NCBI GenBank assembly: GCA_963691655.1
Contig: OY829329.1
Coordinates: 67,472,822 to 67,536,821 of the forward strand
Reading direction: 5' to 3'
DNA from: Toxonevra muliebris
Taxonomy: Eukaryota; Arthropoda; Insecta; Diptera; Pallopteridae
Length of the DNA: 64,000 nucleotides
The notes under the pieces were generated by a model that saw only the letters and a list, made by a program, of their open reading frames with translations, was not told the origin of the DNA and ran no database searches. Position numbers and translations under genes: made by a program. Positions 24,416-36,554 of the stretch are shown one piece after another. Each line of letters opens with the position of its first letter. Positions within the stretch are counted from its first letter, which is position 1.

Positions 24416-25655
24416 ATTTCATAAAGTAGCAGAAATGATAGTAGAAAAAGGAATGGAAAAAGTAGTAGAAAATAATAATGAATATTGTAGACAAAAGTAG
24501 TAGAAAATAATAATAGAAGTAGTAGTGGAAAACGTAGTTGTAAAAGGAATAGAAAATTAGTATTAGAAATTGTTTTAAAAAAGTGGTAGAAATGATAGCA
24601 AAAAAAAGTAGCAGAAAAGGTAGTAGAAATAAATAAATAAATATTAAAATATAGTAATAAAATAGTAGTAAAAACAAGTTGTAGAAAAATAGTAAAAAAT
24701 AGTAAAAAAGCAGTGAAAAAGTAGTAAAAAAAAATAGTAGAAAATAGTAGTAGAAAAAGCAGTAGAAAATGTTAAAAAATATATTAAAAAATAGTAGAAA
24801 AAAGTAGTAAGAACGTAGTAGAAAATAAGAAGAAATTGTGGAAAAAAAGAAGTGAAAAATTAGTAGAAAATAGTAGTAGAGATAGTAGTGGAAAATATAG
24901 TAGTAAAAGGAATAGAAAATAATATTAGAAATTGTTGTAAAAAAGTGTTAGAAATAGAGAAAAATTAGTAGAAAATAGTAGTAGAGATAGTAGTGGAAAA
25001 TATAGTAGTAAAAGAAATAGAAAATAGTATTAGAAATTGTTGTAAAAAAGTGTTAGAAATGGTAGTAAAAAAAGTATCAGAAAAAGTAGTAGAGGAATAG
25101 TAAAACATAGTAGTAAAAAAGGAACAGAAAATAGTAGTAGAAAAAATAGTCCTGGAAAAAAATTTAAAAAATAGTAGAAATAGTAAAAAAAAACGTATTA
25201 AAAATTAATAGAAAAAAGTAGTAAGAACGTAGTGGAAAATAAGAAGAAATTGTAGTAAAAAAGAAGTGAAAAAGTAGTAGAAAAAAGTAGTACGCAATAG
25301 TAGTGGAAAATATAGTAGTAAAAGGAATTGAAAATAGTGTTGGCAATTGTTGTCAAAAAGTGGTAATGGTAGTAAAAAACGTAGCAGAAAAAGTACTAAA
25401 GAAATAGCAAAATATATAAATAAAAATTATGAAAAAGTACTATAAAATAGTAGTAGAAAAAACACTAAGCAATAGTAGAAAATTGTAGTATAAAAATAGT
25501 GGTAACAAAAATATTAGAAAATAGTAGTGGAAATTGTAAAAAAAATTTTTTAAAAAAATTACGAAAAAAAGAAGTAAAAACGTAGTAGGGAATAAGAAAA
25601 AATTTTAGAAAAAAGAAGTGAAAAAGTAGTAAAAATAGTAGTAGAGAATAAAAGT
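24416..25655. repeat. AGTAGTAGAAAA degenerate array
   Basis: About 1.2 kb of AGTAGTAGAAAA-type sequence with a loose higher-order pattern: the phrase AACGTAGTAGAAAATAAGAA recurs near 24812, 25226 and 25572. It abuts a box-repeat segment (25656-25830) and is the reverse complement in composition and order of the array at 47410-48360. Confidence 0.8.
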
Positions 25656-25830
25656 GAGCCCACTAATCCAAAAAAAAAACTAAAAGAATTTTTCGAAATC
25701 CAGTATTGAGAAATAATAGTTCCATACTATTTATTAGTAACATACCAGAAATGGCTCCTAAGATATCCCGTAATGAAAATTCAGGTTATGTGGAAGCTGC
25801 CACACCCCCTTTGTGAGTCCCACCCAACAC
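25656..25830 (-). repeat. CACGCCC-box repeat unit next to AGTAG array
   Basis: Reversed, this stretch reads GTGTGGCAGCTTCCACATAA, then ATTTTCATTACGGGATATC and TTAGGAGCCATTT. It parallels 47300-47410, where GTGTGGCACCTTCCATATAA, ATTTCCATTATGAGATATC and TTAGGAGCCATTT appear on the plus strand. It belongs to the ~140-bp family. Confidence 0.75.
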
Positions 25831-25850
25831 AACTTTTTATTTAGTAATAA

Positions 25851-26380
25851 TTTGTTCCCACTCAGCTGAAATTGCATAGTTTGGTCAATGTTTCGGAGCG
25901 AAACTGCAATCGTTTACATTGTGAAGCTGATTTCGATTATGGTTTCGTTTGACAGTTCTTTGTTTATTTCTTGTTGTAAAATGCCGGCGGCTAATATTGA
26001 ATAAATATGAAAACGAAGACAATCAAAATGATAAACGATATATTTCTATATCTTGTTTTACTTCAACCTATGGCCCTATGCAGCTTCTTCACCTTTTCTG
26101 CCCATACCTCGACTATGAGCTATTCTTCCCCCGCAAACCACAAATTTCTTTTTTTATATTTTCGTTTTTCCATATTAACCAAGTGTCAGAATAAAAATGT
26201 GAGAGCAAAATTCATTTCAATATTCATTTCAGTGAACGCATTCAGAGTTGCATTAGATTTTCGCTCGGTTTCGAATGCAGTTTCTATGAAACTATATGCT
26301 GAAATCGAGCATTTCACCTCAGTTTCAGTCGAAACCATTGAAATGATCGAAACTACGCAATTTCGGCTCAGTGGAACAAA
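25851..26380. mobile_element. 530-bp terminal-inverted-repeat element (MITE)
   Basis: The left end, TTTGTTCCCACTCAGCTG then AAATTGCATAGTTT, is mirrored at the right end: reversed, TTTGTTCCACTGAGCCG then AAATTGCGTAGTTTCG. GAAAC/GTTTC motifs are repeated inside both ends. No transposase is encoded, and the 158-residue open frame at 26007-26483 runs through and beyond it without any domain. The target duplication is unclear, so no superfamily is given. Confidence 0.75.
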
Positions 26381-27842
26381 GTATTATAAGAGGTTTTTAA
26401 TTAATTTCATAATTTTCTATAAATTGTACGATTACTCGTATTTTCTTACAGTGTATTTCTTTGCATATGATGAGTACACCTAGAAACTCGATGCTTTTAA
26501 TCTCTCTGCTTGCAACTCGTTATTTGTTGTTTTTGTTATGTAGTTCTTTATGTGTATGTTTGTGTGCGTGTGTGTGTGTGTGTGTGCTTGGCTTATTTGA
26601 GTGTACATAGGTTAATTTCATTGTTCATAAAATTGAGTGCCATAAACTTTTATTCAAATTTTATTCAGGTTAAAACTTTTATATACAAACATAAATTCCA
26701 TGTATGCATGTACTTTAAAAATTTTCATGGTTTGTATAACATGATAATCTTTGAAAATTAAACTAATAGAGATTTGTGTTTATATTCAACCGAAGACTCA
26801 ACTATGTAACTATCTACTTACATAGCTTACATATGTACAGGAAGCAGATAAATGTAAAGATCGACCTAGCTAAATTGGATTGAACATTTTCTTACTAGAG
26901 AGAGAAGATAAAAATGAGCGAGAGGGAAGAGGAACGGAGTAGCAATAGAGAGGAAAGAAAAACTTGTGAGATATACGATTGTGTAAAGTAAAGTGTAGAC
27001 TTAATTCGTAGAATGAATAATTTCTTTGTGACTGAAAAATTAAACCAATTCTCTAGACCTTGAATATTTTTAACTATAGCTTTTAAAAGAATTCTCTCGT
27101 ATTTTTTTACTATTATGTATTTCTTTAAATTCTAAAAACCCAAACGTTTGGGTATAATTTAATTTGGATTGAAAATATCTAAAAGCTAAAACTGTTGTTA
27201 AATAATTTGAATCGTATTTGAACTGTACCCCATTTTTTTTAGGTTTTTTAAACTTTTTTTTTATTTATTAAAGCCTGAACACAAATTTTTTCAATATCGA
27301 ACTTTTGATGGATTACAATAAAGCTTGCTCATTTTCATCTGCACTGAGATTTTTGGAGATATACACCGAAAACTTACGATTTGTGAGTTTAATTGCAATT
27401 TCTGGAAATAGTATCTACTATAAATATCAAATTTTTTTTGCTTGTCCCGTAAGATTTGAAAAATAATTTTGGCGCCACATTTCATAATGAAATATGAGCC
27501 CAAAATTAAATATGAAGAAAGGCGTCAACTTCAGAAATATAAATCCAATTCACATCAATCTTTCTTTTTTACTTTTAACACAAATTTTTTGGGGCTAATT
27601 TACACGGAGCCATATGATTGGGGTTAAGAAATTGCATGCAGAACGAGTCATTTGTTTATTACTAACGAAAATATCAATTTTCTAAACCAGAACATGAAGA
27701 ATTACTCTATTGAGCTGTATCTGGCCCGAGTCAAGATTCGGTTGCTGCTTTTTTTGTTAAGCATAAAACTATTATGTTGGAATAGTCATATGCATCACTT
27801 TCTTGGTGATTACCTGCATATATTTGTAACATACCGCAACTT
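26381..27842. other. AT-rich stretch with GT microsatellite
   Basis: A (GT)n run lies at 26558-26585. The rest is AT-rich with short frames of no recognisable content. No repeat ends or genes were seen. Confidence 0.6.
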
Positions 27843-27844
27843 TT

Positions 27845-28440
27845 CTATATATTTATCAAGGAGCCGTTGTGCGTGGGCCTTCACCAGTTGAGGGTATCCA
27901 CCAATGCAATGTAAATATGATTTTTTTGCTTATATTTGAATCCGTTTCTAACTGCTCCAGAGCACAATCAGCGAACGTACGACCAGCTTGTTGGTCTTCG
28001 GACTTCAGTTCCTGTGTCAATTGTGTCTTATATAGATGCATGCGTAAGTCTTTTCGCGAAATTCGCCAAGTTGAGGTCACGGAAAGGTCAACTTCTTGTG
28101 CAAGACGAGGAATCGAGAGGTTTGGGTCTTAAGTCATACACTCAGCAACAACAGAAATATTCTCGCTTGACCGCGTGTTTCAGCGTCGTACAGGGGCAAC
28201 TCAATCGGCAACCGAACCGTTTAAATTGATTGCTCGGTTGGACGAATATTTCATAGCTCGCGAAAAGTTTGGCGAACAGGACACGAATTTTTATAAAGTT
28301 TTTTAACAATTTCAAGGCGTTGTTGAATGGTGTAGCGCTCCATGGTAAAATGGTGACTATAACAGACTACAAACCTCGTAGAATGACGGTACTACCACCT
28401 TAAAAGTCAGAGCAATAATCTGTCAAAATTCGGGACCACC
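27845..28440 (-). mobile_element. Truncated Tc1/mariner-type element with transposase N-terminus
   Basis: The minus strand begins at 28440 after a TA (28441-28442) with GGTGGTCCCGAATTTTGAC, a plausible terminal repeat. Met at 28343 starts MERYTIQQRLEIVKKLYKN, the N-terminal helix-turn-helix start of a widespread Tc1/mariner-type transposase, followed further on by LHLYKTQLTQELK-like and DSNISKKIIF segments in other frames. The sequence stops before the catalytic domain, so the 3' part is missing. It directly abuts the LINE fragment that starts near 28443. Confidence 0.75.
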
Positions 28441-28442
28441 TA

Positions 28443-29405
28443 TTGAAAACCCACTTTACTTTGCTGACAAAAGTAATAAATTGTTGATTGTAAGCGTATT
28501 TTCACTGACGGCTCCAGAACAGAATTCGGTTCGGGTTCTGGGGTCTTTATTAAAAATAATGGAGTGAAACTTCACTTCTCCCTTGGGTGGTATACTTCTG
28601 TTTTTCAAGCAGAAATTTTTGCAATCATCAAGGCAATGGACCATGTTATTGATAATGGTTGGAGAGAAAGGAGTATCTGTGTATTTAGTGATAGTCAGAC
28701 TGCGCTTAAGTCCTTGCTTAGTCCTCTAACCACATCTAAACTGGTTATGCATTGTAAATCCAGGCTTGATTGTGTTGGAAAATCAGCTGTTGATATGGGT
28801 TCCTGGACACTCAGGAATTTCAGGAAATGAATCGGCTGACCTTGTGGCCAGAAAGGGTTCGGAAACTGGTTTCCTGGGCCCAGAACCTGTACTCTCTTTT
28901 TGTCGTCTACAGCCATCAAGACCGCCATTAATGAGTGGGTCGACTTGACCCACAATCGTAAATGGGAGGACCTGAGGGGCTTTAGACAGACAAAGACTAT
29001 GTTACCTGTTATCTCGAAGCGTCTAACAGACTTTCTGTTATCTCTTAACAGAAAAAGCTGCAGGCAGCTGGTGGAATTATATACAGCTCATTTCTCTTGG
29101 GCCAAACAATTGCATATGATTAGCCTGGGAGCTAGTGCCTTTTGTGCTTCCTGTGGTTTGGAGGCAGAATGTGAAGAGACGGCGGACCACTTTCTTAGTG
29201 TCTGCCCCGCTTTCTGCCAGATAAGAGTAAGCATATTTGGTACTGGAGTGTTGGGAGACGAACACCTGAGCTCTCTAACACCGCAGGATCTGCTAAAATT
29301 TATTAATAAATCTGGTAGATTTAAAAAATAGCAAAAGGGAATACAGGATATAGTACAATGGACGTTAAAGTGTGTGAGTGCTGTATTCTTAAAAATAAAT
29401 AAATT
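28443..29405 (+). pseudogene. LINE 3' end: RNase H plus cysteine-rich C-terminus
   Basis: This 5'-truncated LINE begins near RIFTDGSRT (28490) and shows RNase H motifs in order: TDGS, FQAEIFAI, FSDSQTALKSL and WVPGHSGISGNESADLVA. A C-terminal Cys/His motif follows (CASCGLEAECEE...HFLSVCPAF). Two frame changes, near 28770-28830 and 28900-28950, break it. The 3' end holds an AATAAATAAA tract at about 29392-29401. RNase H type and C-terminus point to the I/LOA/jockey group. Confidence 0.8.
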
Positions 29406-29740
29406 ATTACATCAGATTAAATGAAACCTATTAAATCGGTATTCTTAATTCGTGCTAACGTAACAAAAGTCACAAAATTTTAACCTATAAATAAGAAGAT
29501 AACAAGCTAGTGGCAGGTATTTTTAATACATATTTACATTATTTAAAAATGCTTTATATAGGCCAAATGAAGCTGAAATCGTCATGGAGGGGAAGACACT
29601 ACTACTCGTCTACTACTATTACTCGTCAATGCTATTTTATGCACCGAGCAGGATTAAACTGTAAACAGAAAACCGATGCGGCCTGGCATTCGTTGGATTG
29701 TTTTAACCAGCCAGCATCTCCGCATAATTATATAAAAAAA

Positions 29741-29944
29741 CTAAATTGTGTATTAACGAACACAAGGCAGAAGTGAAACTTCTTGTGAACTAAACGAAAC
29801 ACCAGCAAATAACAAGCAAATGAAATTTTTCAATCGCTAAATTTTTTACTTCATTGGCTTGTGTTTTTTAATTTCATTTGCTTGTGTTTCGTTTAGTTCA
29901 TAAGAAATTTCACTTCTGCCTTGTGTTTGTTAATACACAACTAA
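29741..29944. repeat. Foldback (large imperfect palindrome)
   Basis: The left arm 29741-29826 and right arm 29870-29944 are reverse complements with few mismatches: TTGTGTATTAACGAACACAA on the left pairs with TTGTGTTTGTTAATACACAA on the right, and the AACTAAACGAAACAC segment pairs with its complement. About 45 bp separate the arms. No coding sequence. It may be a small foldback element. Confidence 0.85.
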
Positions 29945-32900
29945 TTTTTGTTTTTTGGGATTAATGCCAGAACAAAAATTGCAACTCTGTACCGGTAATG
30001 TCGATGACAATTGTAGCGAACTGTTTTTGTGTGCGACATCTTCATGTAATTCCTTGGACATTTGCGCTATCTGTATGTGAAATGTATAACTGTCATAAAC
30101 TTTAAGATGGCGACGCTACACATTATTATTTCCGCCATAGGCGTGTGTGTGTGTGTGTAATTAATATGTTATATTGAATTAAAACTATTTATGAATCGTT
30201 TATTATATAGTTTGCTCGTGAATTCATACACATTGCCCGACAAAATTATGTCGCATTGCAAACTTACGCTCGACGTCACATCCGGTTGGTTTTACTTTAG
30301 GACAAGAGAAAAGAAGTTTCACTTCAAAAAACACAAAAATTATTTTGTAGTTTTATTTTTGTGAGATTTAAGAAATGTTAGGAATTTCAGGAACCCACAT
30401 AAAATATTGGCCCTAGGGCCTCAAAATTCTAAATCCGTTCCTGCCCTGTACATAGTCATCTATAAATATCACAACGTCCACAAATTACAATTAAACGACT
30501 ATAAACATATACTTATATATTTGAATATATTGCAAATCTCTCTAAACTAAGGTGAAGAATATATTGCATTTAAAGTCTTTCCATTTCATTTGTCCATCCA
30601 TACCCAATTCAAATAATGTTCCTTGCTATAGTTCTACTTACCTACAGAAATGTTACTTATGTATGTACGTATGTATGTATAGGTAAATGTGCATTCATTG
30701 CAAATGTCCATTTGAATCCGGAAATTAAATTTCATTTAGTATTTTTGGTTTTAAACACATTTCATATATAATATTTACTATACGAGTACTTGAATGTGTA
30801 CCGGACCGGGGAAACTCAAATATTGTACTTAATATGTATATAAGTGTGTGTGTGTGTGCATGTTTCTCTTGCACTAGTCTGCATTTGTGTATATGTGTAA
30901 ATATAGATTTTAAAATTGTGACCGACTAGTAAATGATTTTTGCTCAAGTTTTTTTTTTTTTTTTTTTTTTTTTTTGTGTTGACCTTAATGTAAATGAATT
31001 TGGTTATCCATTAATTCATGTACAGAAAGAATTAAATGGATCTAATATGGGAAAAATGTGAATACACTTGAAATAGAAGTTGAATGTGAATGGGTAATTG
31101 AAAAATGTTCTCATTTTTTAACAAGACATAATTTAATTAAAATTGGTTTGCTTTAAAAGTAAATTACATGTTTCATCTAACTTATAGCGGTTGAATTACT
31201 TCGTATTAGATCCTATGGTAGACTTAACTCCGAAAAGTCAGAACATTAAATAGTAAGGAGTGGCTTAGCTTTTTATTAATTCTGCAGAGAATGGCACTTT
31301 TCATCTCAATCAACCTTCCCAATATTATTTATTGATAATACCAGTTTGAAAGACAGAACAACTGGGTAGATACAAGCACGGAAAAAAATATTCTGTAATA
31401 ATTTATTGGATTTCTGATAATAATTACAGTTTTCCCTGTCTTGCCCGGATAGTAAACGAAAAACTGTAATAATTGATTACGATCCAGAATGAATCAATAA
31501 AATTTACGAATTAATAAGCACATTGTACTTCACAATACAGTTACAATTATTGGAGTTTCAAATCAATTTTTACAGTGTGATTTTGTAAATTATCAAATTG
31601 AAAATTTAATTTTTACTACGCATAATAATATGTACTTTTGATATCAAAAGCAATAATTGAAGAGTTATAGAATATTTTGTTCTCTTCCCTATATATAGCT
31701 TCAAATCGCATTGATCAAAAGCAAAAAACTCGACTAGCTATCTTCACGATTCTAGGGTAATTCAAAAAGAGATGGTGTTTCAGTTTCAATGGTTTTTGGA
31801 AAACTGTTCTATACAATTATGAAATGAACATCCAATGTTAAAGACTTTTGCTAATAAAATAATAAAACTTTCATTTAATATAGTGTAAACATCCCTAATC
31901 TTACTAGCTTCCAGTAAAATGTTCCAGATAAATAATCCAAAATGTCTCATTACAGAAAGTAGCAAATCCAGGTGCCAACCATTCAGTTTAAAAGTTATTA
32001 TTTTATTGAAAAATATTTGACATATAAAACAAAGTAAATGTGTGATTTAAAAAATGAAAGCAATGAAATAATAATAATTTTCATAAGTTTTTACAGTTTG
32101 CCCCGTAATTTTTAATTGCCGATCATAGAATATTTCAATAATAATTCAGTATTTTTTATTAACTCAATTTTTTCCATGTCACTTTGCATATTTTCCTTTT
32201 TGAAACTGTAATAATCAAGTTTTGGGCTGTAATGTTTGCAGTTTACCCATAAATTAATATTTAGTATCTCATGAAATTTCTTAATTACAGGGCGAAATGG
32301 CAATTTTTCCTGATTATTCTGCTTTTTTTGATGTGTAAACATTTTAGCTCATGGTATGGGCAAAATTTCAAATGTGTAAAATGTAACAATAACTGTATCG
32401 TAAGATGTAAGATAACTGTAACGTCCAGTTCCCTTCTCGCTCGCACTACTGCGCAGCATGACTGTGCTACTCTAAACAACAAAGAGAAGAGAAGAAGAGA
32501 GGGAGAAATTAAAATACGAGCGGAGTTTGTTTGTTTATGTTTCGATCAATTTACTCACACATATATGTGCATACGAAAACAAAATGTGTGTGTACATTTA
32601 TTAGTGGCAGAATTATTTGTTGGTGTTAAAGGTGTGGAGATCGACTATACCATACAAGCAGAGAAATCGCTGTAGCAAACACAAGCGTTTGATAGGTTTT
32701 GAATTCGGTTAGTTAGATTGGATTAAAATTCAATATTTTTTAAAATATAAAAACAATACAAAATGATAATAATAAAGAATCTAGGTTTCAATATATATAT
32801 AAACTAATTGTAGTAATAATGATAGCAAACCACGGCATTATAAAAATTTTGCTTTGTACATTAACCTTAGAAAGGCAACACTATCTATCTATGTAAATAG

Positions 32901-34341
32901 CAAAAATGTTAAACAGAAAAAATCAAACTTATTTATTATAAAATCACTTATTTACTTCAAAGTAAATACATTGATTATTATTTTTATTAAATGCAGTTAA
33001 GGCAAATCTCTTTGCGGTGCTTTTAAAAAGTAGTGGAGTGACTGGTCACCCCTGTTGCTTTTCTAAGGTTAAATGCGGAAAGCATTTATCGTCGCCTGAG
33101 AATTGATTTGGCGTATGTGTGTACAAATTCATATACCTATACGACGTTATGTAAAATTTTCAAATCTAATAAAATTTCAAATCGACAAGAAGAAAAACTT
33201 AAAGCGCGGAAAAAAAGATGCAATTGCAGTTGCGTATATGCGAGCATATCGTGCCCGATGCATTGAGTAAAAGAAAAATGATTCAGCTACAACATATCAG
33301 CCCTATTCACGATTTGGTGCAAATGCAAAATATTTCTGTTATCACAACAACAACCACATACGATATGGAACAAAAATTTGCATTTGCATTGATGAAAGGC
33401 CATTTGCAATTTATAGTGAATTGGGATATTACATAAATGTATATAAAAGATAATGATATCTAACAAATTTTTAAGTTTATAAAAGAATTGTTTTAATTTG
33501 AATTATTTACCTAAGCATATAGATTATACATCAAATCCCTATAAATGGCTGTACATATGTGAGCTTATGTATATGGCATTCAGTTGGTTTAACTGTTTAC
33601 ACATCAAATTTCTTGCGTGCCTTGCACGCATCCATTGTTTTTTGAATATCACACGTTATTTTTCACAAATCTTTTTTTTTCCGAGAGGCAGTTATAGACT
33701 GCTTACAACTCCGTCTAAGAATTAGAACAGATTAACTGAATTCGCTGGGGCTTTGACAAGATCACATCTACCGAAACTATAAATTAGCCTTTTAGTGATT
33801 AAAGATTGGAAAATGGAATTTTGTTTAAGTACCTACCCCGCCCCGCTCTACTTATAGCATGAAATCACGACCATTTTTCTTGAGTCGGTAGAAACTTTTC
33901 GTATGTAAAATGTCTTGCTTAAATTCAAATCGGAGTTTACCCAAAATTTAGGGAAAATCACCACAACTAGACTTATTCTTTTTGAATCCTTCAGCTGGAT
34001 CGATAGTTTCTTGGTAGTCATAAAATTTACACTAATTTCTACAAGATTTTATTGCATCAATAATCGGAGAAAATAATATGTTAACCCTCTCTACTCTACC
34101 TAGTTTTGCGATTTTACCGGCTTTGTGGTTGGATCCGATTAATTTCAATAAATTTTCAAAGTTGTAAAATTCTCAATTCTTCATGAGTTTCTGATTCTTA
34201 TATAGCGGAATAAATTTAATTTGATTTAAAAAAAAAAGAAAAAAAAAAATTATTTTAAATTAAGCAGTAAAATTTTCATGAACCACAAATCGTTGTGATT
34301 TTGGAAAAACAGAGTGAAAAACTTTTGCTGTACATTTAACT
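29945..34341. other. AT-rich non-coding stretch
   Basis: No gene is supported in these 4.4 kb. Items seen: GT runs near 30143-30158 and 30846-30859, poly-T at 30949-30974, and CTGTAATAAT/ATTACAG words scattered at 31390-32290 that suggest an eroded repeat. Around 30380-30450, GAGGxCCTAGGG and CCTGCCCTG resemble a solitary hAT-type end without a partner. The 134-residue frame at 32271-32675 has no recognisable domain. Confidence 0.5.
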
Positions 34342-34353
34342 TTCCAGCTAATA

Positions 34354-34788
34354 TTATTATTTGAAAGAAGGGCGACTCGAAAGTCAGGCACTGCGCCCTA
34401 TAAGACCTATTGTACCAAGGCCCCAAGAAAGAAAGAAAGGCAGAGAGAAAGAAAGATAGATAAGAAACAAACCCAAGCCGAGAATCGAACTCGGGTCTCC
34501 AGAGATAAGATTCTGGCACTCTGCCACTAGACCACAGTGCCGATGGTAGGACCTACAGTTTAACGCCTATTCCGAACGGCTGTGTGGTAATTTTTTATCA
34601 GCTCGGTGGTTTAGCCATTACCAACCAAGGTGTGTACTTGTACACATTCTTATAATTCTCATCCACTTCATATCGATAGTGAATATAAGAAGTTTATGAG
34701 AATTAACCACTAGACCAAGACGGGAATCGAACCCGCAACCTTCTGGATGAAAGTCTAGTGCACTATCCACTAGACTATCGAGGTCGTC
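34354..34788 (-). mobile_element. Dimeric tRNA-derived SINE
   Basis: The minus strand shows two tRNA-like heads in one element. The first (34788-34720) reads CCTCGATAGTCTAGTGG with a B box GGTTCGATTCCC, followed by a body sharing GGTAATGGC and TTCGGAATAGGCGTTAAAC with the other SINEs. The second (34543-34470) reads GGCACTGTGGTCTAGTGG with a B box GAGTTCGATTCTC, followed by a CTTTCTTTC-rich linker and a second tail ending CAAATAATAA. A single pair of direct repeats, TTCCAGCTAATA at 34342-34353 and 34789-34800, encloses the whole, showing that it inserted as one unit. Confidence 0.88.
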
Positions 34789-34809
34789 TTCCAGCTAATA
34801 ACTATGAGC

Positions 34810-35345
34810 TGTTAATTAGAAATCGGTTTCAGTTATAAATGATTTAATAATCTACTTATTAACAGTTACTTTTCAATCACTATTAGTAGCAGTGATTGAC
34901 AAGTAGCTATTTTTTTATTACTGAAAGTAGCTGCTGTTGTAGGAGTATTGTTTTTATTTCCAACAAAATGAGATTCCAAATAAATTTTTCAGTTTTGTTA
35001 ACCGTGAGTTAGATTTCACTGTGATTCAAAAGTAGCAGCTGGGTTCATTTATTTGGAAGAAATATTGTTTTCAACATCGGATTTGATAATATTTTTGTGC
35101 TTTCTACACATTTTTTGCAGTTTTATTAGTTGTGATTTGAAAGTAGCAATCACTGTTAGTAGAAGTAATTGAAAAATAGCTGTTTTGATTAGTTTTTTTG
35201 TGAGAATGTTGTTTCCTTGAACGTTTTTGTTAATTGCTTTGAAATTCTAACTTAATTTTTCAGATTTACTAACTGAAAGTAGCAATCACTCTTAATAGCA
35301 ATAACTGAAAAGTAGTTATTAAGTGCATTTTCTTTAAAGAATGTT
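34810..35345. repeat. Degenerate repeat of AGTAGCAATCACTGTTAGTAG words
   Basis: Phrases such as CAATCACTATTAGTAGCAGT, GTAGCAATCACTGTTAGTAG and GTAGCAATCACTCTTAATAG recur with irregular spacing. It is an old tandem or nested repeat with no coding content. Confidence 0.45.
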
Positions 35346-35372
35346 GAGTGTGAGTTAAAAGCAGGAATCAGT

Positions 35373-36554
35373 ATGACATTGACAGCTATTCTATCTCGAA
35401 GAGCGCCAAAAATACTATAAGAATTGATCTGTTTCATAATTTTCATAATTTTACAAAAGTGTTTTACTATAGCTGAAAATGTCGAATTTCGTGCCAACAA
35501 AACAACATTTGCAAGAAGTTTTAATTTGCTTCTTCCATTTAAAGAAAAACGCAACTGAAGCACATCGTTTACTCACTGAAGCTTATCCTGACTGTGCTAT
35601 AGACGTTAGAATGTGTCAGGTGTGGTATGCTCGTTTCAAAAGTGGTGATTTTGATGTTGAAGACAGGGAACGTTCAGGCGGCCCAAAAACATTCGAAGAT
35701 GAAGAATTGAAGGCATTACTCGAAGAAGATTCATGTCAATCGCAACAAGAACTTGCAGAATCTTTAGGAGTTCATCAATCAACCATTTCTAAATGATTAA
35801 AAGCATTGGGAATGATTCAAAAGCAAGGAAATTGGGTGCCGTGCGAATTGAAGCCGAGAAACGTCGAACGACGATTTCTCACATGTGAACTGCTGATTGA
35901 ACGACAGAAAAGAAAAGGTTTTCTGCATCGTATTGTGACTGGCGATGAAAAGTGGACCGCCCGGACATGCATCAACATCAACGGCAAAGCCGAACATCCA
36001 TGGATCCAAGCTCATGCTGTGTAGTTGGTGAGATATGAAAGGTGTCGTGTACTATGAGCTGTTGAAACCGAATGAAACGATCACTGGCGACCGCTACCGT
36101 CTACAATTGATACGTTTGAGCCAAGCATTAAAGGATAAGAGGCCAGAATATGAGAATAGACACGACGAAGTTATTCTTCAGCACGACAATGCTCGGCCGC
36201 ATGTTGCAAGGCAAGTAAAAACATACTTGGAAAAGCTGAAATGGGAAGTGCTACCCCACCCGCCGTATTCTCCAGACATTGCTCCTTCTGATTACCACTT
36301 GTTCCGATCAATGACACATGGCCTGGCTGAACAGCACTTGTGTTCTTTCGAAGAACTCAAAAAATGGGTCGATTCGTGGATAGCCTCAAAAGATGAGGAG
36401 TTCTTTCGACGCGGAATCCGTATGCTACCAGAAAGATGGGAAAAAGTTGTGGCTAACGATGGACAAAACTTTAAAGAATAAATTTATAATCACTTTTTCA
36501 CAATAAATGTCCAAATTACGAAAAAAATACGAGTTTATACATTCATACTCCCAA
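35373..36554 (+). mobile_element. mariner element, 5'-truncated copy
   Basis: It matches the intact copy at 57080-58364 from GACATTGACAGC onwards but lacks the left ~70 bp including the terminal repeat. The right terminal repeat is present, ending CATTCATACTCCCAA at 36554 and followed by TA. Missing one end, it should not be mobilisable. Confidence 0.92.
35479..36481 (+). pseudogene. mariner transposase pseudogene
   Basis: This is a dead copy of the DD34D transposase encoded intact at 57252-58292. Codon 106 is TGA in place of an Arg codon (just after STISK). A 38-bp deletion after TGDEKW, near 35955, shifts the frame. HDNARPH and YSPDIAPSDYHLF remain readable in the 36035-36481 frame, so two of three catalytic Asp codons persist after the break and the first (TGDEKW) lies before it. 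Confidence 0.92.

Noticed and set aside
24416..25655. Protein-coding Phe/Tyr-rich or Ser-rich repeats on either strand
   Set aside because: Frames break repeatedly and only reflect the AGTAG/CTACT array.
26007..26483. 158-residue plus-strand open frame
   Set aside because: It starts inside an inverted-repeat element and runs past its end, is AT-biased, and shows no domain.
30380..30456. Second hAT element end (CCTGCCCTG)
   Set aside because: No matching opposite end or 8-bp duplication could be found.
32271..32675. 134-residue plus-strand frame
   Set aside because: AT-rich, with no domain, no splice context and no codon pattern like the modSP exons.
34470..34543. Host tRNA gene
   Set aside because: The tRNA-like sequence is the head of a SINE unit enclosed by a shared target duplication, with a degraded fold and a SINE body downstream.
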